The position numbers and the translations under genes are program-made. The notes under the pieces are model-generated. The model saw only the letters and a program-made list of their open reading frames with translations, did not search any database and was not told where the DNA came from. Source: Thermoanaerobacterium butyriciformans (lineage in GTDB: Bacteria; Bacillota; Thermoanaerobacteria; Thermoanaerobacterales; Thermoanaerobacteraceae). From it: a stretch of 64,000 nucleotides of DNA. The stretch is taken from positions 1 through 64,000 of the forward strand of contig NZ_JAGGLT010000016.1 of the NCBI RefSeq assembly GCF_017874545.1. The letters are read 5' to 3'. The stretch's first letter is position 1. Every line of letters starts with the position of its first letter. Below are positions 40,191 to 53,909 of the stretch, piece by piece.

Positions 40191-40397
40191 ATGAAAGAGG
40201 TAAAAATTAACACGGATTATATTACACTTGATCAATTTTTGAAGTATGTAGGTGTTGCAGAAACTGGTGGTAAAGGTAAACAGATGATATTAGATGGGCT
40301 CGTAAAAGTAAACGGCAATATTGAACTTAAAAGAGGCAAGAAGTTGCGCAGTGGTGATATTGTAGTTGTTAATGACCATGAATTTAAAGTTTTGTAA
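40191..40397 (+). CDS. yaaA: S4-domain RNA-binding protein YaaA
   Basis: This 68-residue small S4 protein has TLDQFLKYVGVAETGGKGK and LVKVNGNIELKRGKKLRSGD. It is always found between dnaN and recF in Firmicutes and has been linked to ribosome assembly; the role is not certain. I chose ATG at 40191 because AAGGG precedes it. TTG at 40173 is in frame but poorly placed. Confidence 0.92.
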   Translation: MKEVKINTDYITLDQFLKYVGVAETGGKGKQMILDGLVKVNGNIELKRGKKLRSGDIVVVNDHEFKVL

Positions 40398-40455
40398 TAT
40401 ATTACAATGTATTAAGATTATGTTATTTTCCATATAACGAAAGGATAAGGAATAA

Positions 40456-41544
40456 GTGTATTTGAAAGAGCTTACAATTGACAATTTTAAGAATTTAAAG
40501 CATCAGAAGGTAATATTCTCTGCTGGAACTAATGTAATATATGGAACAAATGCACAAGGTAAAAGTAATCTTTTAGAATGTATAAGGATCTTAAGCATTG
40601 GCAAATCCTTCAGAAATAGCAAAAACAAAGATATGGTAAACTTTAACAGTGATTACTATTATATGAAAGGTATATTTAATATAGACAATGAAGAAATAAC
40701 AATTGAAACAGGTTATAAATTGAATCAAAACAAATTTTTTAAAGTGAACAACAATAAGATAAAAAGTATTTCAGAGCTTATTGGGGTTATACTTACAACA
40801 ATTTTTTCTCCAGACGATTTAAACATTGTAAAAGGCAGTCCTTTTATAAGAAGGCGGTATATGGACGCATCTATATCAATGATTAAAAGAAATTACCTTT
40901 ACGATATTATACAGTACAACAAAGTTTTAGCAAATAGAAACAAAGTATTAAAAGATATAAAATTTAAAAGTGAAAATTTAAAGCTTCTGGATATAATGGA
41001 TGAACAGCTTTCGATTTTTGGGTCTAAAATCATTATGTACAGAAAACAGTACGTCAATAATCTTAATTTAATTGTAAAAAAGATATTGAATGATATATCA
41101 AATGAAGAAGTTGAGATTTGCTACTGGAACAATGTTATGGATAAAATTGATGATATAAAGTACATAAAAGAATCACTAAGCAATAAGTTGAAATTAAATA
41201 GAGATACAGATATAAAATATGGCGATACTAAGTACGGGCCTCATAGAGATGATATTAAAATATATGTAAATGGTCATGATTCCAGAATTTATGCATCACA
41301 GGGACAGCAAAGGACAATTGCTTTATGTCTTAAACTAGCTGAACATGAAATGATGAAGTCTGAGAACCATGAAAATCCAATACTTTTACTTGATGATGTA
41401 ATGTCAGAATTGGATTTAAATAGAAGAAGATATATTTTAAATAAAATTAGTGGTTGCCAGACATTTATAACACATACGGAAAAAGATGATATAAAAGGTG
41501 ATAAATACTTTTTGATTTCAGATGGAGTAATAATGCCTGATTAA
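40456..41544 (+). CDS. recF: DNA replication and repair protein RecF
   Basis: This 362-residue SMC-like ATPase has Walker A YGTNAQGKSNLLECI near residue 30, ABC signature YASQGQQRTIAL near 275, and Walker B PILLLDDVMSELD. It loads RecA at gaps with RecO/RecR. The start is GTG at 40456 after AAGGAATAA. remB follows 10 bp later. Confidence 0.97.
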   Translation: MYLKELTIDNFKNLKHQKVIFSAGTNVIYGTNAQGKSNLLECIRILSIGKSFRNSKNKDMVNFNSDYYYMKGIFNIDNEEITIETGYKLNQNKFFKVNNNKIKSISELIGVILTTIFSPDDLNIVKGSPFIRRRYMDASISMIKRNYLYDIIQYNKVLANRNKVLKDIKFKSENLKLLDIMDEQLSIFGSKIIMYRKQYVNNLNLIVKKILNDISNEEVEICYWNNVMDKIDDIKYIKESLSNKLKLNRDTDIKYGDTKYGPHRDDIKIYVNGHDSRIYASQGQQRTIALCLKLAEHEMMKSENHENPILLLDDVMSELDLNRRRYILNKISGCQTFITHTEKDDIKGDKYFLISDGVIMPD

Positions 41545-41554
41545 GGAGGAAATT

Positions 41555-41812
41555 ATGTACGTTCATTTAGGTGGTAATGTTGTTGTACCTGACAACGAAA
41601 TAATAGCAGTTTTTAATATTGATATCAAACATATGTCAAAAGATACTTGTGAATTTTTGAGAATAGCTGAGGAAGAAGGGTTTATTGTGAAGATATCAAA
41701 GGATAATTTAAAGTCTTTTGTGGTTACTGAAAGAGATAATAAAAGCATAATATACTTATCGCCAATTTCATCATATACAATAATAAAAAGAGCATTAAAA
41801 TACGAAGAATAA
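41555..41812 (+). CDS. remB: RemB-like DUF370 regulator
   Basis: This 85-residue protein starts MYVHLGGNVVVPDNEIIAVF. The DUF370 family member next to recF is RemB (YaaB) in Bacillus, related to the DNA-binding matrix regulator RemA. Direct DNA binding by this copy is inferred. AAGGAGG lies before ATG at 41555. The stop codon abuts a terminator shared with the convergent gatD. Confidence 0.9.
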   Translation: MYVHLGGNVVVPDNEIIAVFNIDIKHMSKDTCEFLRIAEEEGFIVKISKDNLKSFVVTERDNKSIIYLSPISSYTIIKRALKYEE

Positions 41813-41840
41813 AAAAATAGAGGATAACCTCTATTTTTTT
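41811..41840. terminator. Bidirectional terminator between remB and gatD
   Basis: A perfect 13-bp inverted repeat AAAAAAATAGAGG/CCTCTATTTTTTT with a 4-nt loop serves both strands. The remB stop codon touches its left edge, and the gatD stop codon lies within its right arm. Confidence 0.9.
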
Positions 41841-42562
41841 GCAAATCTTTTTATTATGGCATTTTGAGTTAGATGTTCAAAAGAATCATCTAAAGGTTCT
41901 AGTTGGTTTTTTCCGTATTTTCTGTCCAGTGCTTTTCTTATCAACATGTCTGTAAATTCAGGGTTTTTAGGTAATACAGGCCCGTGAAGATATGTTCCAA
42001 AGGTATTCTTGTATACAGCACCTTCCATGCCGTCTTCACCATTATTTCCATTTCCATATATGACTCTTCCTAATGGTTTTACATTTTGTAAAAATGTTTT
42101 TCCAGAGTGATTTTCAAAACCAACCATTTTGAATGTTTTGCCATCAATGGTTGACTCTATTATTATGTTGTCAATCATCCTTTTGTTTCCTGCTACGGTG
42201 TATATGTCTAATGCACCTATACCGGGGAGTTTATTTCCATCTGATGATAAATAATATTTACCCAGCAATTGATATCCACCGCATATACTGAGGAGAGTCA
42301 AACCATCTTCAATAGCAGACTTTAAATTTTTTGCTCTTCTTAGTGTTAAATCATCGCTGACTATTTTTTGTTCTCTGTCAGAACCTCCACCTAAAAATAA
42401 TATGTCGATGTCTGTAAAATCTGTATTTGTATCGATAGTTATAGACTTTATTTCAGCGTCTATTCCTCTCCATTCACATCTTTTTTTTAGTGTTATTATA
42501 TTTCCTCTATCACCGTAAAGATTTAATAAATCAGGGTACATATGTCCAATTGTTAATTTCAT
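41831..42562 (-). CDS. gatD: Lipid II isoglutaminyl synthase, glutaminase subunit
   Basis: This 243-residue class I amidotransferase-like protein has the nucleophile motif SICGGYQLLG (Cys near 95) and catalytic His in TYLHGPVLPKNP (near 190). With MurT it amidates D-Glu of lipid II to D-isoglutamine. Its start overlaps the murT stop by 4 bp. The pair runs against replication, unlike its neighbours. Confidence 0.94.
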   Translation of the reverse strand: MKLTIGHMYPDLLNLYGDRGNIITLKKRCEWRGIDAEIKSITIDTNTDFTDIDILFLGGGSDREQKIVSDDLTLRRAKNLKSAIEDGLTLLSICGGYQLLGKYYLSSDGNKLPGIGALDIYTVAGNKRMIDNIIIESTIDGKTFKMVGFENHSGKTFLQNVKPLGRVIYGNGNNGEDGMEGAVYKNTFGTYLHGPVLPKNPEFTDMLIRKALDRKYGKNQLEPLDDSFEHLTQNAIIKRFAKK

Positions 42563-43920
42563 GCTTTGACACCTCTTGACTTCATATAACTATTTACCTC
42601 ATGCAGTGATGTATAATTAGGCAGTACTGCTATCAATTCTTCATTTGTAACAGTTGGGATGTAATCAAGGGCATTTTCTATGGAATTGATAATTTTTATC
42701 CTTTTTGGGTCTATACCAGCGTATTTTAGCCTCAATGCCATGTCTTCTGCTCTTAACCCTGATGTTACCACATGGTTTATTTTTGCATGTGATACAAAGT
42801 TCTCCATATCCACATCCCAAAGCCATGATACATCTCTGCCGTCAGCGTAATTATCATTTATGGCAATTAGGAGGTTTAAGGGTTTGTTTATTTCTCTTAA
42901 CATGTTTAAAGTGCTGTCAAAGCCTATTGGGTTTTTAATAAGGTTTATTATGGCTTTTTTGCCTTTTAAGTATGTTGTCTGCAATCTTCCTGCTATAGGT
43001 CTATAATTGTTTAATCCGGCTTGTATATGGTTTAAAGGAGTCCCTAAAAGTATATTTGTGGCTACAGATGACATTACATTGTATACATTATAAGCTCCAG
43101 TGAGATGGCTTTCTATATTTATTATTTTATCTTCGTACTTGATTTTAAATGATATGCCATCTTCAGTAAGTTTGATATCTAGTGCACCAAAATCTAAGTC
43201 AGGCCTTGATTTGCCACATTTTGGGCAATAGTAATCTCCCAGTTGTCCGTAAAAAACATCTTTGTACACGTATTTACCGCCGCATACAGGACAGTACTTT
43301 TGTTCAAATGCTGGTGAAAGGCTATATCCGTAATTTAGCTTGTCTAAAATTCCATAGTACATGACATTTAAATCTAAATCATCACCTAATGAAGCAGTGA
43401 AAGGTTCATCTGCATTTAAAAGAAGTATTGAATCTTTAGGAAGTCTATTTAAAGATTCTTTAACCTTTTTTATTGTAATGTCCAGCTCGCCATATCTGTC
43501 AAGCTGGTCTCTAAAAAAGTTTGTAACTACGACTACCTTTGGATTAATATCATTCAAAACAAGAGGCATGTTTGCTTCATCGACTTCGAATACACCTGTG
43601 TCTCTTTTTATGTTTCCAAAAAAGTCGCTGTTTTTTATCAATATTGTAGCAATACCGCTTAACATGTTTGCGCCTTCCCTATTGTGTACAACTGTTTTAC
43701 CTGATGATTTTAATATTTCTGCGATAAGTCCTGATGTTGTCGTTTTTCCATTTGTTCCCGTTACAACGACTTTTTCATTCTTTACACCTTTTATAATATC
43801 TTTTATTAGGTTAGGACTTATTTTAAGTGCAAGTTTCCCTGGTAGTGATGTACCGTTTTTCCCAGTTAATTTGCAACCTAATATGACAAATTTACCTAAG
43901 ACAACACCGAGTAAATCCAA
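42559..43920 (-). CDS. murT: Lipid II isoglutaminyl synthase, Mur-ligase subunit
   Basis: The protein has 453 residues. A Mur-ligase central domain carries the P-loop VVTGTNGKTTTSGLIAEIL (near 50). A four-cysteine zinc ribbon (CPVCGGK ... YYCPKCGKS, about 208-235) is inserted, as in other MurT proteins. The C-terminal DUF1727 part contains INDNYADGRDVSWLWDV. It forms the ATP-using half of the MurT/GatD complex at the membrane face. It is divergent from gyrB across a 190-bp gap. Confidence 0.95.
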   Translation of the reverse strand: MDLLGVVLGKFVILGCKLTGKNGTSLPGKLALKISPNLIKDIIKGVKNEKVVVTGTNGKTTTSGLIAEILKSSGKTVVHNREGANMLSGIATILIKNSDFFGNIKRDTGVFEVDEANMPLVLNDINPKVVVVTNFFRDQLDRYGELDITIKKVKESLNRLPKDSILLLNADEPFTASLGDDLDLNVMYYGILDKLNYGYSLSPAFEQKYCPVCGGKYVYKDVFYGQLGDYYCPKCGKSRPDLDFGALDIKLTEDGISFKIKYEDKIINIESHLTGAYNVYNVMSSVATNILLGTPLNHIQAGLNNYRPIAGRLQTTYLKGKKAIINLIKNPIGFDSTLNMLREINKPLNLLIAINDNYADGRDVSWLWDVDMENFVSHAKINHVVTSGLRAEDMALRLKYAGIDPKRIKIINSIENALDYIPTVTNEELIAVLPNYTSLHEVNSYMKSRGVKA

Positions 43921-44055
43921 TTTAACACCACCTTGATAATAACGCTCTTATTTTATTATATTTTAAGTATATTATAAAACAGTGTATTTATAAAATAAAA
44001 ATATTTCATTTGATGATAAATTATTCATTATAAATTTGCCCAATACTGTGTTTCC

Positions 44056-44084
44056 TTGTATAAAAATCAAAAAAATGATACAAT
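44056..44084 (+). promoter_or_regulatory. Candidate gyrB promoter
   Basis: TTGTAT (44056-44061) and TACAAT (44079-44084) are 17 bp apart, about 34 bp before the gyrB start. The -35 is poor. Confidence 0.4.
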
Positions 44085-44102
44085 AAAACTATTGGAATTT
44101 AG

Positions 44103-46019
<1,917 letters not shown>

Positions 46020-46032
46020 GCAGGTGTTTTAA

Positions 46033-48480
46033 GTGAGTGATAATAATACAAATAATGAAGAAATGAGAGTTATACCTGTAGATGTTGAAGATGAAATGAA
46101 AAAATCTTTTATTGATTACGCCATGAGCGTCATTGTAAGTAGGGCTTTGCCTGATGTCAGGGATGGATTAAAGCCTGTTCACAGGAGAATTCTTTATGCT
46201 ATGAATGGGCTTGGATTAACACCTGATAAACCGTATAAAAAAAGTGTATCTGTCGTTGGAGAAGTTTTAGGAAAATACCATCCACATGGTGATGTAGCTG
46301 TTTATGATGCGATGGTAAGAATGGCACAGGATTTTTCCATGAGGGAGCCATTAGTTGACGGTCATGGAAACTTTGGAAGCATCGACGGAGATCCGGCTGC
46401 TGCTATGAGATATACAGAAGCAAGGCTATCGAAGATAGCGATAGAGATGCTTACTGATATCAATAAAGAAACTGTTGATTTTGTCCCGAATTTTGATGAA
46501 AATTTCAAAGAGCCTGTCGTACTACCATCGAGGTTTCCTAACCTATTGGTAAATGGATCACAGGGTATAGCTGTCGGTATGGCAACTAATATTCCTCCCC
46601 ATAATTTAGGTGAAGTCATAGATGGTATAATAGCTTATATAGATAATCCATACATCACTACAGATGAGCTTATGAAATATATTAAAGGGCCTGACTTTCC
46701 AACAGGAGGCATTATTGTTGGAAAAGATGGTATAAAGGATACGTATAAAACAGGTAGAGGCAAAATAATAGTTAGAGCAAAAGCAGAAATAGAGGAGCAT
46801 AATGGCAGAGATAGAATTGTAATTACGGAAGTACCTTATATGGTAATAAAATCAAAACTGGTTGAAAAGATAGCAGAGCTAGTGAGAGACAAACATATTG
46901 AAGGTATATCTGATTTAAGGGATGAATCCGATAGAAATGGAATGAGAGTTGTCATCGAATTAAAAAGAGATGTCAATCCAAAGGTTGTTCTAAATAAACT
47001 TTACATGCATACTCAGATGCAGCAGACATTTGGGGCTATAATGTTGGCATTAGTCGATGGAGCTCCAAAGATACTGTCATTAAATCAGATCATAGAAAAG
47101 TATGTAGACCATCAAGTAGATGTTATTACAAGAAGGACAAGGTTTGAGCTTCAAAAAGCTGAGGAAAGAGCACATATATTAGAAGGTCTGAAGATAGCAT
47201 TAGATCATATAGATGAAGTTATAAATGTTATACGAAGCTCTAAAACAGAGCCTATAGCTAAGCAAAACTTGATGGAGAAATTTGGACTAAGTGATAAACA
47301 ATCTCAGGCAATTGTTGATATGAGATTAGGGCGTTTAACTGGCCTTGAAAGGCAAAAAGTAGAAGATGAATTAAATGAACTATATAGGAAAATCAGTGAA
47401 CTTAAAGGTATATTAGCTGATGAAAAAAAGGTGTTGGAAATAATTAAAAAAGAACTTAAAGAAGTAAAAAATAAATTTTCATCGGAAAGAAAGACTCATA
47501 TAGTGGCAAAAGAAGATGAAATGGATATTGAAGATTTAGTTCAACTGGAAGATGCTGTTGTAACAATGACGCATTTTGGTTATATCAAGAGGATGCCCCT
47601 TGATGCATATAAATCTCAGAAGCGTGGAGGAAAGGGCATATCGGGTATATCTACGAGAGAAGACGACTTTGTAGAGAATGTTTTTACGACAACAACTCAT
47701 GACAGGCTTTTGTTTTTTACAAATAAAGGAAAAGTATATAGCTTAAGAACTATAGATATACCTGAATCAGGAAGACAAGCAAAAGGTACAGCTATAGTTA
47801 ATCTAATTCAAATAGATCAAGATGAAAAAGTAAATGCTGTAATACCAATAAAGAAATCTCATGATGCTAAATACGTCGTAATGTGCACAAAAAATGGCAT
47901 AATCAAAAAGACTGAAATCGACGATTTTCCGAAGATAAAGAAAAGTGGCAATACTGCCATAAAGCTTGACGATAGTGATGAACTTATAAATGTTATGCTT
48001 ACGGATGGTAATAAGGAAATTATTATAGGGACAGCTAATGGTTTTTGCATTAGATTTCATGAAAACAATCTGAGACCTATAGGAAGACAGGCAAGAGGGG
48101 TTATAGCTATATCACTTAGAGATGATGATTATGTTGTAGAGATGGATCTTATAGATGAAGGCAGTGAGATATTGGTTGTAACTGAAAATGGTTATGGAAA
48201 AAGAAGCGATGCGAAAGAATACAGATTGCAGACAAGGGCTGGAAAAGGAATAATAGCTACAAAAATAACGAAAAAAACTGGAAAATTAGTTTCGATAATG
48301 TCTGTAAATGAAAAAGATGAGCTTATGATAATTTCAGCTAATGGCATACTCATAAGGACGAAAATAGCCGATATATCAAAGATGCACAGGGATACTGCAG
48401 GTGTTACGCTGATGAAACTGGATGATGGTGATAGAGTTGTTTCAACTGCAAAGATAGACAATGATGATGATAAAAAATAA
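46033..48480 (+). CDS. gyrA: DNA gyrase subunit A
   Basis: The protein has 815 residues. The winged-helix domain has the catalytic Tyr in [10 protein letters not shown] (near residue 122) and the quinolone-region [21 protein letters not shown] coiled-coil gate and a six-bladed C-terminal DNA-wrapping domain follow. The blade-1 GyrA box is [10 protein letters not shown], consistent with gyrase rather than topoisomerase IV. The start is GTG at 46033. No strong terminator is seen after it. Confidence 0.98.
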   Translation: MSDNNTNNEEMRVIPVDVEDEMKKSFIDYAMSVIVSRALPDVRDGLKPVHRRILYAMNGLGLTPDKPYKKSVSVVGEVLGKYHPHGDVAVYDAMVRMAQDFSMREPLVDGHGNFGSIDGDPAAAMRYTEARLSKIAIEMLTDINKETVDFVPNFDENFKEPVVLPSRFPNLLVNGSQGIAVGMATNIPPHNLGEVIDGIIAYIDNPYITTDELMKYIKGPDFPTGGIIVGKDGIKDTYKTGRGKIIVRAKAEIEEHNGRDRIVITEVPYMVIKSKLVEKIAELVRDKHIEGISDLRDESDRNGMRVVIELKRDVNPKVVLNKLYMHTQMQQTFGAIMLALVDGAPKILSLNQIIEKYVDHQVDVITRRTRFELQKAEERAHILEGLKIALDHIDEVINVIRSSKTEPIAKQNLMEKFGLSDKQSQAIVDMRLGRLTGLERQKVEDELNELYRKISELKGILADEKKVLEIIKKELKEVKNKFSSERKTHIVAKEDEMDIEDLVQLEDAVVTMTHFGYIKRMPLDAYKSQKRGGKGISGISTREDDFVENVFTTTTHDRLLFFTNKGKVYSLRTIDIPESGRQAKGTAIVNLIQIDQDEKVNAVIPIKKSHDAKYVVMCTKNGIIKKTEIDDFPKIKKSGNTAIKLDDSDELINVMLTDGNKEIIIGTANGFCIRFHENNLRPIGRQARGVIAISLRDDDYVVEMDLIDEGSEILVVTENGYGKRSDAKEYRLQTRAGKGIIATKITKKTGKLVSIMSVNEKDELMIISANGILIRTKIADISKMHRDTAGVTLMKLDDGDRVVSTAKIDNDDDKK

Positions 48481-48584
48481 AATTTTGTTAAAAATTATTT
48501 AAACAAAAGAAGGAATTTTACATTTGATATCGAATATATATTAAGTGATGAAATGTCAAAATTTTTCTAAAAGGAGAGGTTAAC

Positions 48585-49016
48585 ATGAAAAAGGCTTTAG
48601 CTATAGGAATTGCTACGGCATTTATTACAATAAGCCTAGCAGGTTGTGGTTCAAATAGCTCAAATGCATCTTCTTCAGGTGCTTATAAAGACGGCACTTA
48701 CAAAGCAGAGCAGGCTGCATTTGATGAACATGGGTATAAAGGTCAGATCGAGATAACTGTAAAAGATGGAAAAATAACAGATGTTTTGTATAATGAAGTT
48801 GATAAAAATGGCAAGTTCAAAAGAGATGACGCTGATTATGCATCGAAGATGAAAGCTAAAAACAACATAACTCCAAAAGAAGTAGATGAAAAACTTCAAC
48901 AAGAATTGATAGATAGCCAAGATACATCAAAAGTCGATACTGTTGCAGGTGCAACAGAATCATCAAAGACATTTAAAGAATTGGCAGATGAAGCATTAAA
49001 AGATGCTAAGAAATAA
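48585..49016 (+). CDS. FMN-binding lipoprotein
   Basis: This 143-residue protein has a lipoprotein signal (1-20, lipobox LAGC), a Ser/Asn-rich linker, and an FMN-binding domain. The flavinylation-type motif DTVAGATESS lies near residue 117-126, where FMN could be attached to Thr through a phosphodiester bond. Such proteins, for example PplA-like ones, sit on the outer face of the membrane and take part in extracytosolic electron transfer. No ApbE flavin transferase or quinone reductase genes are nearby. AAAGGAGAGG lies before ATG at 48585, and a strong terminator follows. Confidence 0.88.
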   Translation: MKKALAIGIATAFITISLAGCGSNSSNASSSGAYKDGTYKAEQAAFDEHGYKGQIEITVKDGKITDVLYNEVDKNGKFKRDDADYASKMKAKNNITPKEVDEKLQQELIDSQDTSKVDTVAGATESSKTFKELADEALKDAKK

Positions 49017-49020
49017 AAGC

Positions 49021-49046
49021 TCCCTCCACGTGGAGGGATTTTTTTA
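49021..49046. terminator. Terminator between FMN-binding lipoprotein and ferritin-like gene
   Basis: CCCTCCACGTGGAGGG is a perfect palindrome followed by ATTTTTTT on the plus strand. It sits between two convergent genes and reaches the stop codon of the ferritin-like gene. Confidence 0.85.
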
Positions 49047-49478
49047 TGGATCTATTTTTAATATACCTAGAGCTTTTTCAAGATCTATTATATGATTTTC
49101 TTCTTCTAAAGCTATATTTCTGAGTTTCTGTCCTATATCAAATAATCCAAGGTTTTCTGCTTGTGATATTCTTTGATTGTATCCATTTAATGCGTCGTAT
49201 TCATAGTTTAAATCTTGATAAAGCATTTCACGATTGTCAAGAGATGTTTGCCTTGGATACACTTCTACAGTTGGTATGCCACCAAGATATTGTATTATAT
49301 CAGTCAGTATTATTGCATGTTCGTGCTCATCTTTTGCATGTTCTAATATTTTATCTATCACTTCTACGTATTCGCCTCCATGCAGCATACTGGAATGCTG
49401 TATATATTGAATCATTGCTGCGTATTCCTTTGTTAAATCAGAGTTCAAGTTTGAAATCAGTTCTTTTTTGCTTATCAT
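49044..49478 (-). CDS. Ferritin-like (bacterioferritin-type) protein
   Basis: This 144-residue four-helix-bundle protein has likely diiron ligands: Glu in LTKEYAAMIQY, ExxH in HAKDEHEHA, Glu in LNYEYDA and ExxH in ALEEENHI. It is probably involved in iron storage or peroxide protection. Whether it binds heme like true bacterioferritin cannot be told. ATG at 49478 follows GAGGTG; an in-frame GTG at 49496 overlaps the SD. It is on the strand opposite to replication. Confidence 0.88.
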   Translation of the reverse strand: MISKKELISNLNSDLTKEYAAMIQYIQHSSMLHGGEYVEVIDKILEHAKDEHEHAIILTDIIQYLGGIPTVEVYPRQTSLDNREMLYQDLNYEYDALNGYNQRISQAENLGLFDIGQKLRNIALEEENHIIDLEKALGILKIDP

Positions 49479-49614
49479 AATAAAATCACCTCTCACTAAA
49501 CATATGCTGATTTATAATATGATGTTACACTAAAAAAGTATTTTTTTGCTTAAAAAATTAAAATTTTTTAATAAATGTAAACGATGATTTATTTAGAATT
49601 TACAAAAAATTAAG

Positions 49615-49643
49615 TTGACTTATTTTAAATAAGCTGATAGAAT
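49615..49643 (+). promoter_or_regulatory. Promoter of the ilv-leu operon
   Basis: TTGACT (49615-49620) and TAGAAT (49638-49643) are exactly 17 bp apart, each one base from consensus. Transcription would begin about 35 bp before the T-box stem I. Confidence 0.8.
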
Positions 49644-49683
49644 AACTATTAATTTCACCTGTAATAATATTTAGTCAGTTTAA

Positions 49684-49928
49684 AAGCGATGATGGAGAGG
49701 GGTATATGTATAAGCTACAGAGAGCCGGTGGTTGCTGCAAACCGGTGCGAATACATATATTAGATCGCTCCGGAGTAGTTAAGTTGAAGCTTTAGTAGGC
49801 TTAACCGTATGACCTGCGTTAAAGGTAAAGTATGATTACTTGCTGAGGCATTTTACCGTGAGGTAAATGTGAAATCAGGTGGTACCGCGAGGCAATCCTC
49901 GCCCTGAATACGGGGCGAGGATTTTTTA
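49684..49928 (+). promoter_or_regulatory. T-box leader of the ilv-leu operon
   Basis: Stem I is closed by AGCGAT with ATCGCT and contains the AGAGAGCCGGTGG distal block. The T-box proper, GGTGGTACCGCG, is at about 49878-49889. The terminator pairs ATCCTCGCCC with GGGCGAGGAT, followed by six T residues (49895-49927). Uncharged tRNA binding would favour antitermination. The specifier is not certain: candidates on the 3' side of stem I are ATT (Ile) followed by A, or TTA (Leu) followed by G. Both fit the downstream pathway. Confidence 0.93.
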
Positions 49929-49949
49929 GCATGTGAAGGGGGTGATATT

Positions 49950-51453
<1,504 letters not shown>

Positions 51454-51468
51454 AGAGGGGGCTTGTAT

Positions 51469-52662
51469 ATGGGGGATAGAAAAGTCATTGTATTTGATAC
51501 AACATTAAGAGATGGTGAGCAAACACCTGGTGTGAACTTTGACAAAGACAGCAAATACAAAATAGCAAAACAGCTTGTTTCACTTGGTGTAGATGTTATA
51601 GAAGCTGGTTTTCCTGCTGCATCAAACGGCGACTTCGAAGCGGTAAAGAATATAGCAGAAAATATTGGTGATGTAGTTGTAGCAGGATTATCAAGATGTG
51701 TGAAAAGTGATATAGATAAAACTTATGAAGCGCTGAAAAATGCTAAAAAATCAAGAATACATCTTTTTATAGCCACATCTGATATTCATCTAAAATACAA
51801 ATTAAAAATATCAAGAGATGAAGCATTAAAAATGGCTGTTGAAAGTGTAAAATATGCTTCAGGTAAATTTGATGAGATACAATTTTCTGCAGAAGATGCT
51901 TCAAGGACGGATTGGGATTTTCTCGTGAAAATATTTAATGAAGTTGTTGATGCGGGAGCAAAAATAATCAATATACCTGACACTGTAGGCTATGCGGTTC
52001 CAAAAGAATTTGAAAAGTTAGTAGGATACGTTAAAAATCATATACATGATAAAGACAATGTTACAATAAGCGTTCATTGCCACAATGACCTAGGAATGGC
52101 TGTTGCCAATTCCCTTTCAGCATTGGAAAGCGGTGCTGAACAAGTTGAAGTAACTGTGTGCGGAATAGGGGAAAGAGCAGGAAATGCGTCTTTAGAAGAA
52201 GTCATTATGGCATTAAATACTCGAAAAGATTATTTCAATTTACCTCACAGTATAAATACTAGAGAAATATTTAGTACCTGCAAACTTGTAAGTGAACTTT
52301 CAGGTATCCAGCTACAACCTAATAAAGCGATTGTAGGTTCTAATGCATTTAGACATACTGCTGGAATTCACCAGCATGGAGTGATAAACAATAAAGCAAC
52401 GTATGAAATAATGAGGCCTGAAGATATAGGAATCACTACAGATCATATATCGATGGGGAAGCTATCTGGCAGAAATGCTTTTGAATTGAAGTTGAAAAAT
52501 ATGGGATATGAGCTTTCCCGAGATGAAATCAATCTAGCTTTTAAAAAATTTAAAGATGTAGCAGACAATAAAAAAGTAGTGAATGATGATGATATAAAAG
52601 TGATTGTGGATGATGTTATTTTGAATACAAAAAGTTTCAAGGAGGGAGAGCTTTGGGGTTAA
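51469..52662 (+). CDS. leuA: 2-Isopropylmalate synthase, short form
   Basis: This 397-residue DRE-TIM metallolyase has [12 protein letters not shown] at the start, the metal site [16 protein letters not shown] and [13 protein letters not shown]. After the catalytic barrel only a short helical subdomain follows ([19 protein letters not shown]). The roughly 120-residue C-terminal leucine-binding domain of classical LeuA (about 510 residues) is absent. It may be a naturally unregulated form, or homocitrate/citramalate synthase-like in activity; the leu operon context favours isopropylmalate. ATG at 51469 has GAGGGGG seven bases upstream. Confidence 0.88.
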   Translation: MGDRKVIVFDTTLRDGEQTPGVNFDKDSKYKIAKQLVSLGVDVIEAGFPAASNGDFEAVKNIAENIGDVVVAGLSRCVKSDIDKTYEALKNAKKSRIHLFIATSDIHLKYKLKISRDEALKMAVESVKYASGKFDEIQFSAEDASRTDWDFLVKIFNEVVDAGAKIINIPDTVGYAVPKEFEKLVGYVKNHIHDKDNVTISVHCHNDLGMAVANSLSALESGAEQVEVTVCGIGERAGNASLEEVIMALNTRKDYFNLPHSINTREIFSTCKLVSELSGIQLQPNKAIVGSNAFRHTAGIHQHGVINNKATYEIMRPEDIGITTDHISMGKLSGRNAFELKLKNMGYELSRDEINLAFKKFKDVADNKKVVNDDDIKVIVDDVILNTKSFKEGELWG

Positions 52663-53909
52663 CACTTACACAAAAAATTTTATCTGATAAAGCCGGATAT
52701 GAAGTTAAACCCGGAGATCTTATAGAGATAGATGTGGACATGGTGCTTGGAAATGATGTCACATCACCTGTTGCGATAAAGGAATTTTTGAAGATAGGCG
52801 TAAAGAATGTATTTGATAGAGAGAAAATTGCACTGGTGCCAGACCATTTTGTTCCTAATAAAGACATAAAGTCTGCGGAACAGGTGAATATTGTAAGAAA
52901 ATTTGCCAGGGAATATGGAATTGTAAACTTCTTTGAAGTTGGAAAGATGGGAATAGAACATGCCCTTTTGCCGGAAAAAGGCTTAGTATTGCCAGGAGAT
53001 GTGGTAATAGGCGCAGATTCTCATACATGCACGTACGGTGCAATAACGTGTTTCTCTACAGGCATAGGAAGCACTGATATGGCCTGTGCCATGGCTACAG
53101 GTAAGGCATGGTTTAAAGTTCCTGAAGCTATCAGGTTTAACTTAAAAGGTAAGCTTAATAAATGGGTAAGTGGCAAGGATGTAATACTGTACATCATAGG
53201 AATGATAGGCGTTGATGGTGCACTGTATAAATCTATGGAGTTTACAGGTGATATCTCTTCTTTGTCAATTGATGACAGGTTTACAATTGCAAATATGGCA
53301 ATAGAAGCAGGGGCTAAAAATGGTATTTTCGATTATGACGAAATTACCGAAACATATGTTAAAGGGAGAGCAAATAGAAAATACAAGGTATTTAAAGCCG
53401 ATGAAGATGCAGATTACGTTGAAAGCTATGATATAGACTTATCAAAAATAAAACCACAAGTAGCATTTCCACATTTACCGGAAAACACAAAGCCAATAGA
53501 TGAAGTAGGAAATATAAAAGTAGATCAAGTCGTGATTGGTTCTTGTACAAACGGGCGTATAACCGATATGGAAGTAACGTATGAAGTTTTAAAGGGTAAA
53601 AAGATTCATCCAGATGTTAGATTGATAATTTTCCCCGCTACACAGGATATATACCTTGAATGTGTAAAGAGAGGCTATATAGAAGAATTTATAAAAGCAG
53701 GTGCTGCAGTATCTACACCAACATGTGGTCCATGTTTAGGTGGTCACATGGGAATACTTGCAAAAGGTGAAAGAGCAATATCCACCACAAATAGAAACTT
53801 TGTAGGAAGGATGGGCCATACCGAAAGTGAAGTATACTTAGCAAGCCCAGCAGTAGCTGCTGCATCAGCCATAAAGGGATATATAGCAAGTCCTGAGGAG
53901 GTGGTATAA
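52653..53909 (+). CDS. leuC: 3-Isopropylmalate dehydratase large subunit
   Basis: This 418-residue aconitase-family protein has the [4Fe-4S] cysteines in VIGSCTNGR and [11 protein letters not shown], with substrate-site [11 protein letters not shown]. Its length and separate small subunit match the LeuC type found in archaea and anaerobic Firmicutes. The start is TTG at 52653, overlapping the leuA end by 10 bp, with AAGGAGG upstream. It pairs with leuD. Confidence 0.96.
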   Translation: MGLTLTQKILSDKAGYEVKPGDLIEIDVDMVLGNDVTSPVAIKEFLKIGVKNVFDREKIALVPDHFVPNKDIKSAEQVNIVRKFAREYGIVNFFEVGKMGIEHALLPEKGLVLPGDVVIGADSHTCTYGAITCFSTGIGSTDMACAMATGKAWFKVPEAIRFNLKGKLNKWVSGKDVILYIIGMIGVDGALYKSMEFTGDISSLSIDDRFTIANMAIEAGAKNGIFDYDEITETYVKGRANRKYKVFKADEDADYVESYDIDLSKIKPQVAFPHLPENTKPIDEVGNIKVDQVVIGSCTNGRITDMEVTYEVLKGKKIHPDVRLIIFPATQDIYLECVKRGYIEEFIKAGAAVSTPTCGPCLGGHMGILAKGERAISTTNRNFVGRMGHTESEVYLASPAVAAASAIKGYIASPEEVV

